Below are positions 22,927 to 32,639 of a stretch of DNA of 38,693 nt, piece after piece. The stretch spans positions 1-38,693 of the forward strand of contig JAUCBJ010007064.1 in NCBI GenBank assembly GCA_032718475.1, read 5' to 3'. The first letter of the stretch is position 1. Each line of letters begins with the position of its first letter. The stretch is from Nemertoderma westbladi (lineage: Eukaryota > Xenacoelomorpha > Nemertodermatida > Nemertodermatidae). The notes beneath the pieces were generated by a model. It worked only from the letters and a program-made list of their open reading frames with translations. It made no database searches and was not told the origin of the DNA. Both the position numbers and the translations under genes were made by a program.

Positions 22927-24548
22927 CTCCTGGAATCGGCTTTATAAGGCCGTTGCTTATTTGAAGCGATGCTTCCATTATCACTACTCCAGGACGAAGA
23001 TCGCTAGTGATACCGCCCCACTGACATCTGTGCAGGTCCATGCTATTAAAGATCTTCCCAAATATAAAATCTCTGACGGAGAAGATCAGTTACCAGGAGC
23101 ATGAAGAAACCAATAAGCAGATACTGAGACTCCTGCAATGCTATGAAGATTCCGATAAGTATTTCCTGTTGTTGAGAAATCCACAGATGCGCTTAAGGGA
23201 TCGTTTCTCTAGCACAATGATAGATGGGTTAATATGTGTTGGAGGGAGACTAACTAATGCTCCAGTATCCTTTGACACTAAGTTTCCCATACTCATTAGA
23301 AATCTTGAAATACAAATCAAGATGATTGTAGATGTTCACAGTAAGCTTTACCATGCTGGTAGAGAATGAGTTCTTAGCGAAATTCGAACTCGCTATTATT
23401 TTCATAAACCACGTAGAGCTCTAAACCAAGTTCTTAGGAACTGTATACCCTGTAGGAAGGCATTCAGTAGGCCTTTAACACAGCGAGAGGCAGAATTACC
23501 TAGGGAACGAGTAAGCTTCTATGAACCACCCTTTACTAATACCGGTGTGGATTTATTTGGCCCTATTGAAGTATATCGTGCCAGGACTATAGTTAAGCGA
23601 TGGTGTGTCATCTTTGTCTGTATGACTTGTAGAGCGATCCATTTAGATATGGTGAACGATCTATCTACCAACAGCTTTATACTGAGTCAAGGCCGACAGA
23701 TTGCTCGCTTTGGAACTAGCAACACGATGAGATCTGATAAAGGGATGAACTTCATTGGCGCCAATAATGAGATCAAGGCTTATGTTAGAGATTGGAACCA
23801 AAGACAGGTGGACGATCAGCTAAGGGTAACAGCATCTAGCTGGACATTCAACGCCGCCGACGCCCCTTGGTGGGGAGGAAGTTGGGAGAGATTAATAAGA
23901 AGCGTGAAGACCGCATTTCACTTTATAGTGCCGTGCCGCGCGTATCTCACCGACGAACTTTTGCGGACGTTAATGGAAGAAATCGCCGCCTATCTTAACG
24001 AAAGACCGCTTATGCCAGTCTCATCGAGTCCCGACTCACTGGAAGCGCTAACACCCGCGCACTTCCTACTGAAGAAACCTGTAGCCATGCTCCCACGATC
24101 GGAAATCACGGACGGATACGAATACTGCCGACAAACTTGGCAACTTATGCAGTTATTATCCCGTCGTTTCGCTGACCATTTCGAAAAACATTATCTGCCT
24201 ACGCTACAACTTCGAACCAAGTGGTTTGCGCAGCAAGAAAACGTCAGCGCCGGAGACATGGTCCTTATTGTGGAAACAGATCTTCCACGTAAGCGGTGGC
24301 AGACAGGTCGTATCATCGAGACTCATATCTCAGATGACAGTTTAGTGCGATCGGTAGAACTCGTCGTCATGCGACGTAACTTTAAGAAACCGGGAATTGT
24401 ATTCGAGACGCAGCAGCTCAATCGCCCAGTTGGTCGTTTATGTTTACTGGAGAGAGACAGAGAACTGTCCGGAAACTATGGAAGGCAAGATACTCTTCCC
24501 ACGACCACCTCCCTAATCCAACAGACATCTAGGGACTCCCCAATGTAA
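22927..24548 (+). pseudogene. Integrase of BEL/Pao element B with internal stop and frameshift
   Basis: After a frameshift near 22920, homology passes through a short frame and then the frame containing 23040-24548. The zinc-binding region has HSKLYHAG, is interrupted by TGA at 23367-23369, and resumes with NCIPC. The catalytic core has the D of VDLFGP (about 23547), the D of RSDKG (the usual N of SDNG is K) and the E of GGSWERLI. The last two are separated by 49 residues, as usual in BEL/Pao. The C terminus carries the DUF5641-type domain (GDMVLIVETDLPRKRW, VGRLCLLE). The internal TGA and the frameshifts mark it as non-functional. Confidence 0.9.
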
Positions 24549-25963
24549 TAGCGTCTGGAGTGGGTGTGTGACCATATTATTTTATATTCGTTTTTTTATT
24601 ATTTTTATATTTAGGTATGTATTATTATGTAATTTTATAATAATCGTTTTCTTTAATTTTTATTTAGTAGAATGTTATTTTAGCGATTATTTAGTAGATT
24701 AGTGCAACATATACTCGTGTTTATTACTTAATTACTTATATTATATATATTTAGCGTAACGGCGAGAAATAATTATTTTCTTTTTCCTTACTGTCCGTAT
24801 CATATTATAAATGCGTATGACTACAGTAAGATGAAATGTCCGTACTTATTAAAGTACAATAAAGCTCCTACTATACTTAAGTATTATTGGTAAGTAGAGT
24901 ATTAGGAATGCAAAGTTCAGATCCTCATGTCTCGGCTAATCCAAGCTCTGGGTAGACCTTGGAAACGACTTGCCTCTTCTCACTGACATTGCTTCTTGCA
25001 ATATTGCTCTCATACCGTATATTAAATAAATATAGTAGCGTGATGTCCCTTTAACAGTAGCGTAAAACGCAAAATAAATCTGTTAAACCCTTTGACCATC
25101 TGTAATTCTAGTCGATTAAGATATCGCGGCACCCACCGATATACTTGAAAGACAAAATTCTAGAATCAGTGGTTAACGTCCCCAGACATGTTCTGGAATA
25201 AATCGGTGCCCATCTTAAATATTAAATAGTTAATATTTCTAAAAATCTATTAAAACAAATGTTATAATAGAGTAAATGCATACAAATTGTTAGCTTATCC
25301 AATTCCGCTAACACAAACCCATAGAGTGAGCCATTAAGCAATATTGGGAGCACGAGGTTGATTACCAATATCAACCTCGTGTTACCCCAATAAAGTGGGA
25401 AGGGAAGGAGAAACACACACAATAGGGGTCAGGGGCCAAACCCCTAACCGAGAGAGAACACAGGGAGTGAAGGGAAACACTCCAAAGGGTGCCAACAGGG
25501 GTATCAACCAATCAGAGGGGGGAAAGGCATCGATTGAGTAGCAATAAGGCCACCGTGCAATATAACCAGTAACCTGTAATCATATCATTCAGTTTACTCA
25601 GTTAGTTCAGTAGGGTGGAACGGTGACTTCTATCACCGTCCGCTACCGCCATCATACATACTTGTCTACCGGTAACTGTGTCATACTATACTATATATAT
25701 ATCAGACTATTATACCTTATACATATAACCGAACACCAGAACTCTTTTACCTTTCACACACGGCGGGGACGCGTGGATAGAAAACCCAACGGATAAACCG
25801 GGATCCGTAGATCCCGTCACAGTGATAGAATCAGATCCGCCCAGCTGCCCTGACAGAGATAGAATCCTAGCAGCTGCCCTAACAGTCTGACAGTGATAGA
25901 ACTAGATCCAACCAACTGGCAGACTGTCGAACTGTAACTGTCAGACACAGACTAAAGACGAAG
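24549..25963 (+). other. Non-coding junction: 3' end of element B and 5' leader of the next element
   Basis: A purine-rich GGAGTGGG at 24557-24564 directly precedes TGTGTGACC, a plausible polypurine tract and LTR start. AATAAA words occur near 24858. A TGT...ACA segment of about 620 bp (24565-25189) could be an LTR, but I found no second copy in the 5' arm. Further on come a perfect 12-bp hairpin (25351-25381) and, from about 25560, the leader of the element starting at 25964. That leader has short CAGCTGCCCT and ACAGTGATAGAA direct repeats. I see no gene in this stretch. Confidence 0.4.
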
Positions 25964-28900
25964 ATGAGTCGAGAGAGAGGAACGACACCGCCGCGGACCC
26001 CGGACGACGATCTAACGATCCGCGAGGCCACGGCGAGACGATACGAACCCACGACGCCGGTCGATGCTAGGCCGACCACGTCGACGCAGGTTGACGCCAC
26101 GCCAACGAGCAACCCGGCGAACCAAGATGTGGGGGGTCGTCTACAGCGAGAGAGCGAGTTGAGTAGAGGAGAGAGCGAGACGGGGGAGGAGAGAGACGAG
26201 TCGACACAGGGCGGCGGTCGATATGCCGATGTCGCCGGTCAGCCACAGACCGAGGGCGACGAACGGCCCACCGGAACGGCAACGGTGGAGCCGCCGGTAC
26301 GACGCCGAACCCAGAGAGATGGAGGAGAGGTCGGCGACGAGGATGTCGGGGTTTCTGATCGACTTCGACGAGCCTACGCCGCTACCCGGGAACAACTGAA
26401 GGAAGCTAGAGGAGGGGCTGAGATAGACCAGGTGAAGTTGAGGAGACGACTAGGTGAGTCGAACAGATACTTTGATTACCTAGTGCGTTCTGGCCAGGGA
26501 GAACTAGCCAGCGAGAGAGCGAGAGGGGTTGCCATCGAACTGTTTGGGCTATGGGAACGTAGGGGTATGGGGCCTGGTGTAGTGTACATAGGGCCATACT
26601 TAGTCGATGCCAGGGAAGTTAAGTTAGTGGGTTGGGCGGGACCGCACGAGGGCGAATCCGAGGTTAGCTCCGAGGATTCGGTCTCGTCGGTCAGCGAGGA
26701 CCCCGGAAAGCGGGGGAAAGTTGGTAGGACGGAGGGGCGGCGGGAGACCGTCGCAACCGATAAGTCTGCTACATCCTCCGCAAAAGAAAGAAGGGTGCAG
26801 GAGATAAATCTGGCTGCATATAAATTAAAAATTGAAGAATTAGAGTGGCGACTGAGGGGAAGGAAGGAGCGAGAGAGTGAACGCGAAGAGCGTGAGGCAA
26901 GAGAACAGAGCGTGCGGTACACGTACAGTAGCCGTACGGGCGAGGGGGGTAGTAGTAGTATGTTAGGAAATGTTGGTATTAATAGTACCGTAGTAAATAA
27001 CCCTAATCCCTTTATTACAGGAAATATTTTACCCGGTAGTAGTAATTTAAGTTTAAATTCAAATAATAATATTAATTCAAATATTCAGAATAATCAAAAT
27101 AATTCAAATAATTCGAATAGCAATTTAAATTTTGAAAATAATAACAACTCTAATTTAAATAATTTAAATAATTCCGTTTCAAATTCTAATAATTTAATTG
27201 ATTTAACAAATAATATTGGGAATGGTGCTATTAATATGAGCGCGTCAGACGTGTATAGCCCGGCAGACGGCGGCCTGGTAGGCCACGTAGTTAGTAGACA
27301 GGAAGTGGCGGGGTTGCGCCAACCCGACGGCGGCCTGGTAGGCCACGTAGTTGGTAGGCAGGAGGTAGCGGGGTTGAGCCAACCCGGGGTGGGCCTGGTA
27401 GGCCTCGCAGTAGTAGGGAGAGAGGCGGGGGTGAATAGACCCGGCCGCAGTAGAGACAGTGTGTCGACTAGAGAGGGGTGTAGAGACGAAGTAAGAGATA
27501 TTGAAGTTAGATGTGGCGGGTGGGGGGGGGGGGCTACGGGCGCCCCACCACATGAGATTAGCGGCGAGAGAGGGGGGGCAGAGAATGCCCCACAAGAGGG
27601 GTGTAGAAGTGTAGTAAGAGGTAGTGAAGTTAGAAGTGGCGGGTGGGGGGGGGCTACGGGCACCCCACCGCGAGAGATTAGTGGCGAGAGAAGGGGGGTA
27701 GAGAGTGTCCGACAAGAGGGACGTAAAGGTGTAGTAAGAGATAGTGAAGTTAGAAGTGGCGGGTGGGGGGGGGGGGCTACGGGCACCCCACCGCGAGGGA
27801 TTAGTAGCGACAGAGGGGGGGCAGGGAGTGTCCCACAGGCGTCAGCGGATAATGCGCGGGCCGAATTAGGTAAACCGCAACACCCGGCGACGGAGAGTAA
27901 TAGGGGGATTGCGAGTATCCCCAGCGGCGTGCGATCGAGCAGAGAGAGACAGGTTGACGTCACGAGAGGGCGGGCGACGGAACGTCGAGCCCAGTTAGAA
28001 GAGAGAAGATTAGTAGAGTTTAATAGAGAGGTCAAAGATAGGAGAAGATTAGTAGAGTATAATAGAGAGGTCGAAGATAGAAGAAGATTAGCAGAGTTTA
28101 ACCGAGAGGTCGAAGAGAGAAGAAAGGAAGATAATAGAAGAGTCGTTGCTAGGAGCAACCGGAGAGCGAGGACGGATAGCGAGCCGTCGCTAGTAGAGAT
28201 GGAGTTAGGGAGTCAGTGGGGTCGAACTTCGGGAGATTGCCGTCGCCCCGGAGAAACGCACCGCACACCAGGAGAGGGGTACAGGACGTACCGATACAAA
28301 GACGAGAGCAGGATAGGGGATCGAAGGGAAACTTCCCGACGTGATATAGCTGCCGATCGAGAGTACGGTAGTCGCGGGGAGATTCGCGATTCGCGAAGCA
28401 TAAACTTCGGTTCGGAAGGGCACATGCAGACTGCAGGACATACTGTAGGCCTTACTGCACATACTATTATAGGCCATGCTGGGAGAGATAGAGTAGGCGA
28501 TAGGGTAGCGCGAACGACGGGATTAAACCCGGAAGTCGCGGAGTACATACCGGTAGGTAGGCGAGAGGTAGGTAGGCCTATATCGGTACAGCAGCATGAC
28601 TATAATACACAGGGACATAACATATATCCAGGGGAGGGGAGAGTTATTGTAGATAGATGTATGGGCCCCAATATATTAACATCAACCCCAGTACCAAACA
28701 TACCGGTGGGGGGGGGACAGGGTGACATTCCCCCATCACAATATCAACAATATACCCCAATAGGAGCAAGAACATCGAACCCCTTGGACGAGAATAGGTC
28801 GTGCGACACGGAAATATGGAGGGGGCCGTTACCCCCAATGATATATCCGACGCAACAAGCAAAGTCAACAACAAATAGGACGGACGGACCGTACCCAGCA

Positions 28901-31162
28901 GGAGAAACTATACAACATCCATCAAACCCATTAGAAGCGCAAGCGATGGGAATGGCCACATTGATCGATGCTTTAAAAACTAGGATCGAGCTACCACCTG
29001 TGGAACCATTTAAATTCGATGGGAGTAGGCCGGAAGAATATCTACAGTTTCGGCGCATGTATAGTAACGAAATATTAAGTAAGAACTTGACGCAGGCGGA
29101 GTGCCTAAAATATCTGCAAGTATATACTGGAGGCCCAGCATACGACATCGTGAGGCAATACCAGGGCATCGAGGGCGGCTTCACGACAGCATGGCGGGCG
29201 CTAGATAGGGAATACGGGCACCCGGCCAAGATCATCCGGCAAACCCTGAGAGGCATAACATCGGGTGGCCTACAGGACAATCCCGTTAGCATAAGGACCT
29301 TTGCAAACAAGGTCGAGAAGGCGTTAATCGTGTTAAAGACGCTAGACGCACCATACGAACTCAACGCGTCTAACAACATCACCACGATAGCGCAGGCACT
29401 GCCGATCTGGTTACGAAGGAAGTGGAGGAAGATAGCCTTCTCCACACGGGAGAAGAAGGGTGCGGAACCGGGCTTAGAAGAGATGTCGAGCTTCCTCAAC
29501 TATGAAGCCGAATTAATAACAGACCCAGTCTATAGCGAGGATAGTTTGGGGACAAGCCATAAACCCAAACACGATCCTGCAGATCCATTCCCGAGAGTAG
29601 GACAATCACTACCACATGCGGCCACACAGGGGACTGCTAGTCCACAGTTAGCAGGTAGTAGGGCCACACCGTGGCAGGGACAGAAAGAAAATAACACCAT
29701 AAATAAACATAATCCCAATGTACCCAGTAGGCCGAGTACAGACAACCAAAACACTAAATCGGTACATATAAACCTACGCGCGATACGTAAGGGACTATAC
29801 AGGGAACGCTATAATCCAGGATTCGAATGTCAATTACATCGGGACGGAACCCATAAGACCAGGAGTTGTAAGCACTGGCAAGCGTTGCCCAAACAAGATC
29901 GTGTAGCCTACACAGACGCGAACGGACTATGTCATCGATGTGAGGTAGAAGGACACAGGTCCGGAGAGTGTAGAGAAACAGCAGCAAGAGAGGAGGAGAC
30001 TGGAGGCCAAACAGCAGCTAGAAGCACTATAGAAGAGGAGAAGAAGAGAAAAGTACTACTCGGGGTAGTACCAGTGAAGATATCAGGAGAGGGCGGTCGA
30101 TCAGTAACGACATTAATGCTGGTCGACAGCAGAGCAGCCTTCACGCTGGTGGAGAACTGGGTGGCCGAAGAGATAGGGCTAAAGACGAGGCCGAACAGAA
30201 TGGCGGTAACTACCGTCTTGAGTAAAGATGAGGTCCTGGAGACGAGGACGGGGCGGTGCAGGATAGCAGCGATTGCACCGGGATGCGACTATGGGGCGAC
30301 GATCGACCCCATCCACATCATCGAATCGATAAACATCAACGCCAGGCGACCAACCAACATTGAGGTCGAGCAGTATAGATTCCTGGACGGTATCGATTTC
30401 TCAATACCAAAGGTGGACGTTAGGAAGGTGTCCATTATAGTAGGGATGGACTGCCCGACGGCCCACGAGAGAACGAAGACGGTCTTCGGCGAAGACAGGC
30501 AGCGGGACCCGACGGCGATCCTCACGCCGTTTGGATGGACGCTTAGCGGCCCAGTTAAAACTAAGATCCCATGCAGTGTGACAGAGACATCAGGGTGCAT
30601 GTTACCATGCACCGCAGGCGCAGTGGACGAAGAGGAGAAACAGGAGATAGTAGAGCCAGATAGGGAGGTGACAGTAAGAAAGTGGGCAGAGGAGAGTAGG
30701 TTTCCCAACAAGCATCGGTATGGAGATGGAGCGGAGCGGACGGCGAGGTGTCCGGAGGACAACACTCCGGGGGAGTGCCCGGAGGAGTGTCGGAAGGAGT
30801 GTCTGGAGGAGTGTCCAGAGGAGTGTCCGGAAGAGACGCAGGTCCGGTTGGGAGGCATACCGACAAGGGGGAAGTCGAGAAGGAAGGCGGGATGGAAAGG
30901 GATAGGACTACTATTGTACCTTCTGTTCTGCCTATTCTTTCACTTTCGGTTCGTTCTGCCGGCGGGGGGCAGCAGGGATTTGATGCCAGGAGACGAGCTA
31001 GTTAAGAAGACGATGGAGAGACCCAACCTTGGGGTGGTGAAAGGGGGAGAGCCAATCCCTGGTCAGGTGGAATTGGCGAAGAGGGTGTGGCAAAGAGTAA
31101 GAGGACATATAGGAGGGCAGTGGGAGTGTGCCAACTGGAAGAAGGGGCACCTTAGAGTTTAG
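25964..31162 (+). CDS. Gag-protease polyprotein of a second, RT-less BEL/Pao lineage (1732 aa)
   Basis: One open frame of 5.2 kb. Residues 1-330 are low-complexity and charged; 130-220 may be a folded unit of unknown family. Residues 355-425 are Asn-rich. Residues 434-490 hold three 24-residue repeats (GGLVGHVV type) and about 500-625 three 41-residue repeats. Residues 682-720 hold three 14-residue repeats (RRLVEFNREV). Residues about 1013-1185 are a DUF1759-like Gag core (PFKFDGSRPEEYLQFRRM). CCHC-type clusters lie at 1289-1302 and 1323-1336. Residues 1365-1530 are the BEL protease-like domain ending PFGWTLSGP, but the catalytic D-S-G reads D-S-R at 1388-1390. A Cys/Glu repeat (1604-1624), basic patch and hydrophobic segment (about 1647-1666) close the protein. 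No reverse transcriptase, RNase H or integrase follows, so it would need help in trans. Confidence 0.85.
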   Translation: MSRERGTTPPRTPDDDLTIREATARRYEPTTPVDARPTTSTQVDATPTSNPANQDVGGRLQRESELSRGESETGEERDESTQGGGRYADVAGQPQTEGDERPTGTATVEPPVRRRTQRDGGEVGDEDVGVSDRLRRAYAATREQLKEARGGAEIDQVKLRRRLGESNRYFDYLVRSGQGELASERARGVAIELFGLWERRGMGPGVVYIGPYLVDAREVKLVGWAGPHEGESEVSSEDSVSSVSEDPGKRGKVGRTEGRRETVATDKSATSSAKERRVQEINLAAYKLKIEELEWRLRGRKERESEREEREAREQSVRYTYSSRTGEGGSSSMLGNVGINSTVVNNPNPFITGNILPGSSNLSLNSNNNINSNIQNNQNNSNNSNSNLNFENNNNSNLNNLNNSVSNSNNLIDLTNNIGNGAINMSASDVYSPADGGLVGHVVSRQEVAGLRQPDGGLVGHVVGRQEVAGLSQPGVGLVGLAVVGREAGVNRPGRSRDSVSTREGCRDEVRDIEVRCGGWGGGATGAPPHEISGERGGAENAPQEGCRSVVRGSEVRSGGWGGATGTPPREISGERRGVESVRQEGRKGVVRDSEVRSGGWGGGATGTPPRGISSDRGGAGSVPQASADNARAELGKPQHPATESNRGIASIPSGVRSSRERQVDVTRGRATERRAQLEERRLVEFNREVKDRRRLVEYNREVEDRRRLAEFNREVEERRKEDNRRVVARSNRRARTDSEPSLVEMELGSQWGRTSGDCRRPGETHRTPGEGYRTYRYKDESRIGDRRETSRRDIAADREYGSRGEIRDSRSINFGSEGHMQTAGHTVGLTAHTIIGHAGRDRVGDRVARTTGLNPEVAEYIPVGRREVGRPISVQQHDYNTQGHNIYPGEGRVIVDRCMGPNILTSTPVPNIPVGGGQGDIPPSQYQQYTPIGARTSNPLDENRSCDTEIWRGPLPPMIYPTQQAKSTTNRTDGPYPAGETIQHPSNPLEAQAMGMATLIDALKTRIELPPVEPFKFDGSRPEEYLQFRRMYSNEILSKNLTQAECLKYLQVYTGGPAYDIVRQYQGIEGGFTTAWRALDREYGHPAKIIRQTLRGITSGGLQDNPVSIRTFANKVEKALIVLKTLDAPYELNASNNITTIAQALPIWLRRKWRKIAFSTREKKGAEPGLEEMSSFLNYEAELITDPVYSEDSLGTSHKPKHDPADPFPRVGQSLPHAATQGTASPQLAGSRATPWQGQKENNTINKHNPNVPSRPSTDNQNTKSVHINLRAIRKGLYRERYNPGFECQLHRDGTHKTRSCKHWQALPKQDRVAYTDANGLCHRCEVEGHRSGECRETAAREEETGGQTAARSTIEEEKKRKVLLGVVPVKISGEGGRSVTTLMLVDSRAAFTLVENWVAEEIGLKTRPNRMAVTTVLSKDEVLETRTGRCRIAAIAPGCDYGATIDPIHIIESININARRPTNIEVEQYRFLDGIDFSIPKVDVRKVSIIVGMDCPTAHERTKTVFGEDRQRDPTAILTPFGWTLSGPVKTKIPCSVTETSGCMLPCTAGAVDEEEKQEIVEPDREVTVRKWAEESRFPNKHRYGDGAERTARCPEDNTPGECPEECRKECLEECPEECPEETQVRLGGIPTRGKSRRKAGWKGIGLLLYLLFCLFFHFRFVLPAGGSRDLMPGDELVKKTMERPNLGVVKGGEPIPGQVELAKRVWQRVRGHIGGQWECANWKKGHLRV
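27470..27840 (+). repeat. Three in-frame repeats of about 120 bp with poly-G runs inside the Gag-protease gene
   Basis: Units contain TGGCGGGTGGGG runs followed by GCTACGGGC and a GAGATTAG-GCGAGAG segment. The G runs are 12, 9 and 12 long, differing by whole codons (W-G-G-G-A or W-G-G-A), so the frame survives. This points to repeat expansion under coding constraint. Confidence 0.8.
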
Positions 31163-31331
31163 TCGTCCAAGGTTTTGGACTGAGGGGGGTGGGAATGAGG
31201 GCGAGACGAGACGCCCTTCCCACAAGAAAATTAATTATTTAATTAAAAATAAATAATAAAAATAATTAAATAATAGTTAGAAGAGATAGTAAGTAGTAGA
31301 ACAGGAGATAAGTTAGTAGAGGGAGAGTAGA

Positions 31332-31990
31332 GTTAGAAGGCGGCGGGGTAAGGGAGTGTGGCATATTGTCATGCCACGAGTAGTAGTAGCGAGGTTGTGG
31401 GCACCGTAAGCGCCACGTAGAAGGAGAGTAGGTTAGAAGGCGGCGGGGTAAGGGAGTGTGGCATATTGTCATGCCACGAGTAGTAGTAGGGAGGTTGTGG
31501 GCACCGGAAGCGCCACGTAGAAAGTAGCAAGAGAGTGGTTGTGGGCACCGGAAGCGCCACGTAGAAAGTAGCAAGAGAGTGGTTGTGGGCACCGGAAGCG
31601 CCACGTAGAAAGTAGTAGGAGAGAGTGGTTGTGGGCACCGGAAGCGCCACGTAGAAAGTAGTAGCAGAGAGTGGTTGTGGGCACCGCAAGCGCCACGTAG
31701 ATAGAGGTGGTGAAAGAGTGGTTGTGGGCACCGCAAGCGCCACGTAGAGAGTAGAAAGGGGTAGACCAAGTATAGTTAGAGTTAGAGGGTTTTAGTTAAA
31801 GTATTAGTAGAGTGGTTGTGGGCACCGTTAGCGCCACGTAGATGGAGGTAGAGTTAGTAAGAGGGTACGTAGTACCGGTTGTGGTTGTGGGCACCGTTAG
31901 CGCCACGTAGATGGAGATAGAGTTAGTAAGAGGGTACGTAGTACCGGTTGTGGTTGTGGGCACCGTTAGCGCCACGTAGATAGAGATAGA
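31332..31990 (+). repeat. Minisatellite downstream of the Gag-protease gene (unit 41-70 bp, ten copies)
   Basis: The core GGTTGTGGGCACCG, two variable bases, then AGCGCCACGTAGA recurs near 31393, 31493, 31534, 31580, 31627, 31673, 31719, 31811, 31882 and 31949. The first two are embedded in a 100-bp direct duplication (31332-31431 and 31432-31530), each carrying the hairpin GTGGCAT-loop-ATGCCAC (31358-31377 and 31458-31477). Minus-strand frames through it merely translate the repeat. Confidence 0.85.
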
Positions 31991-32639
31991 GTTAGTTGGA
32001 GGATTTTAGTCAGAGTTAGAAAAGAGTTAGTAGACTTAGCAGAAAGTTAGAGAGTTCTAGTTAGAGTTAGTAGAAAGTTAGAGGCTCTCAGTTAGAGCTA
32101 GAAGTAGCAGAGTTAGTAGTTAGTAGAGTTAGATAGTTAGTGTTAGTAAGTTAGATAAGGTAGATAGTATGATAGCACAGGGGTAGCATTAGAGATTAGG
32201 GCCTTAGGGAGTGGCAGAGAGTAGAGAGGAGATAGTGAGAAGAGCTGTTGGCGAGAAGTTAGAGTGCGATTCAGGTGTTGCCGTTATCCCTACACCAGGG
32301 GGGAAAAACGCCGATGCTGGAGACGTGACTTAACAGACCACCGAGCCCCGGCCAGTCACCGGATATTGATTGTGGGGAGGGAATATTTTCTGAGATGCAA
32401 GTTTGCGGTTGATAAAAAGCTGCATTAGTTGGATATACTCTTTAATGTAACTTCCTATAGTTGAAACCTGATTAAGAATAATTTTGGGCTTCCCCAAATC
32501 AATATACACCAAATATTCACAATAATTATACACGATAATATAAATCCCTACGGTATATTATTTAATAACCCACTGTTCGCTCAGAATTTTAGCCTACCTA
32601 ATGTTCCCCAGATTTTCCCTCGGTCCCAGTCTTAGTGCC
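31991..32639. other. Non-coding: TTAGAG/TTAGTAG-rich tract, then AT-rich sequence
   Basis: 31991-32180 is dominated by short GTTAGAG, GTTAGTAG and AGTTAGA words, purine-rich on the plus strand. 32181-32639 is of mixed composition with no gene seen. It is probably the 3' untranslated or LTR part of the preceding element, but no LTR pair was found. Confidence 0.4.

Noticed and set aside
24565-25189. A defined 3' LTR for element B
   Set aside because: Polypurine-like tract and TGT...ACA ends are suggestive, but I could find no second copy upstream of gag, so it is only noted in the region entry.
27094-28158. 354-residue Leu/Ser/Pro-rich minus-strand frame
   Set aside because: It is a shadow of the repeat-rich Gag-protease gene, with no domain.
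31266-31769. Repetitive minus-strand frames with FRCPQPL-type units
   Set aside because: Translation of the minisatellite; all frames give repeats and there is no conserved start.
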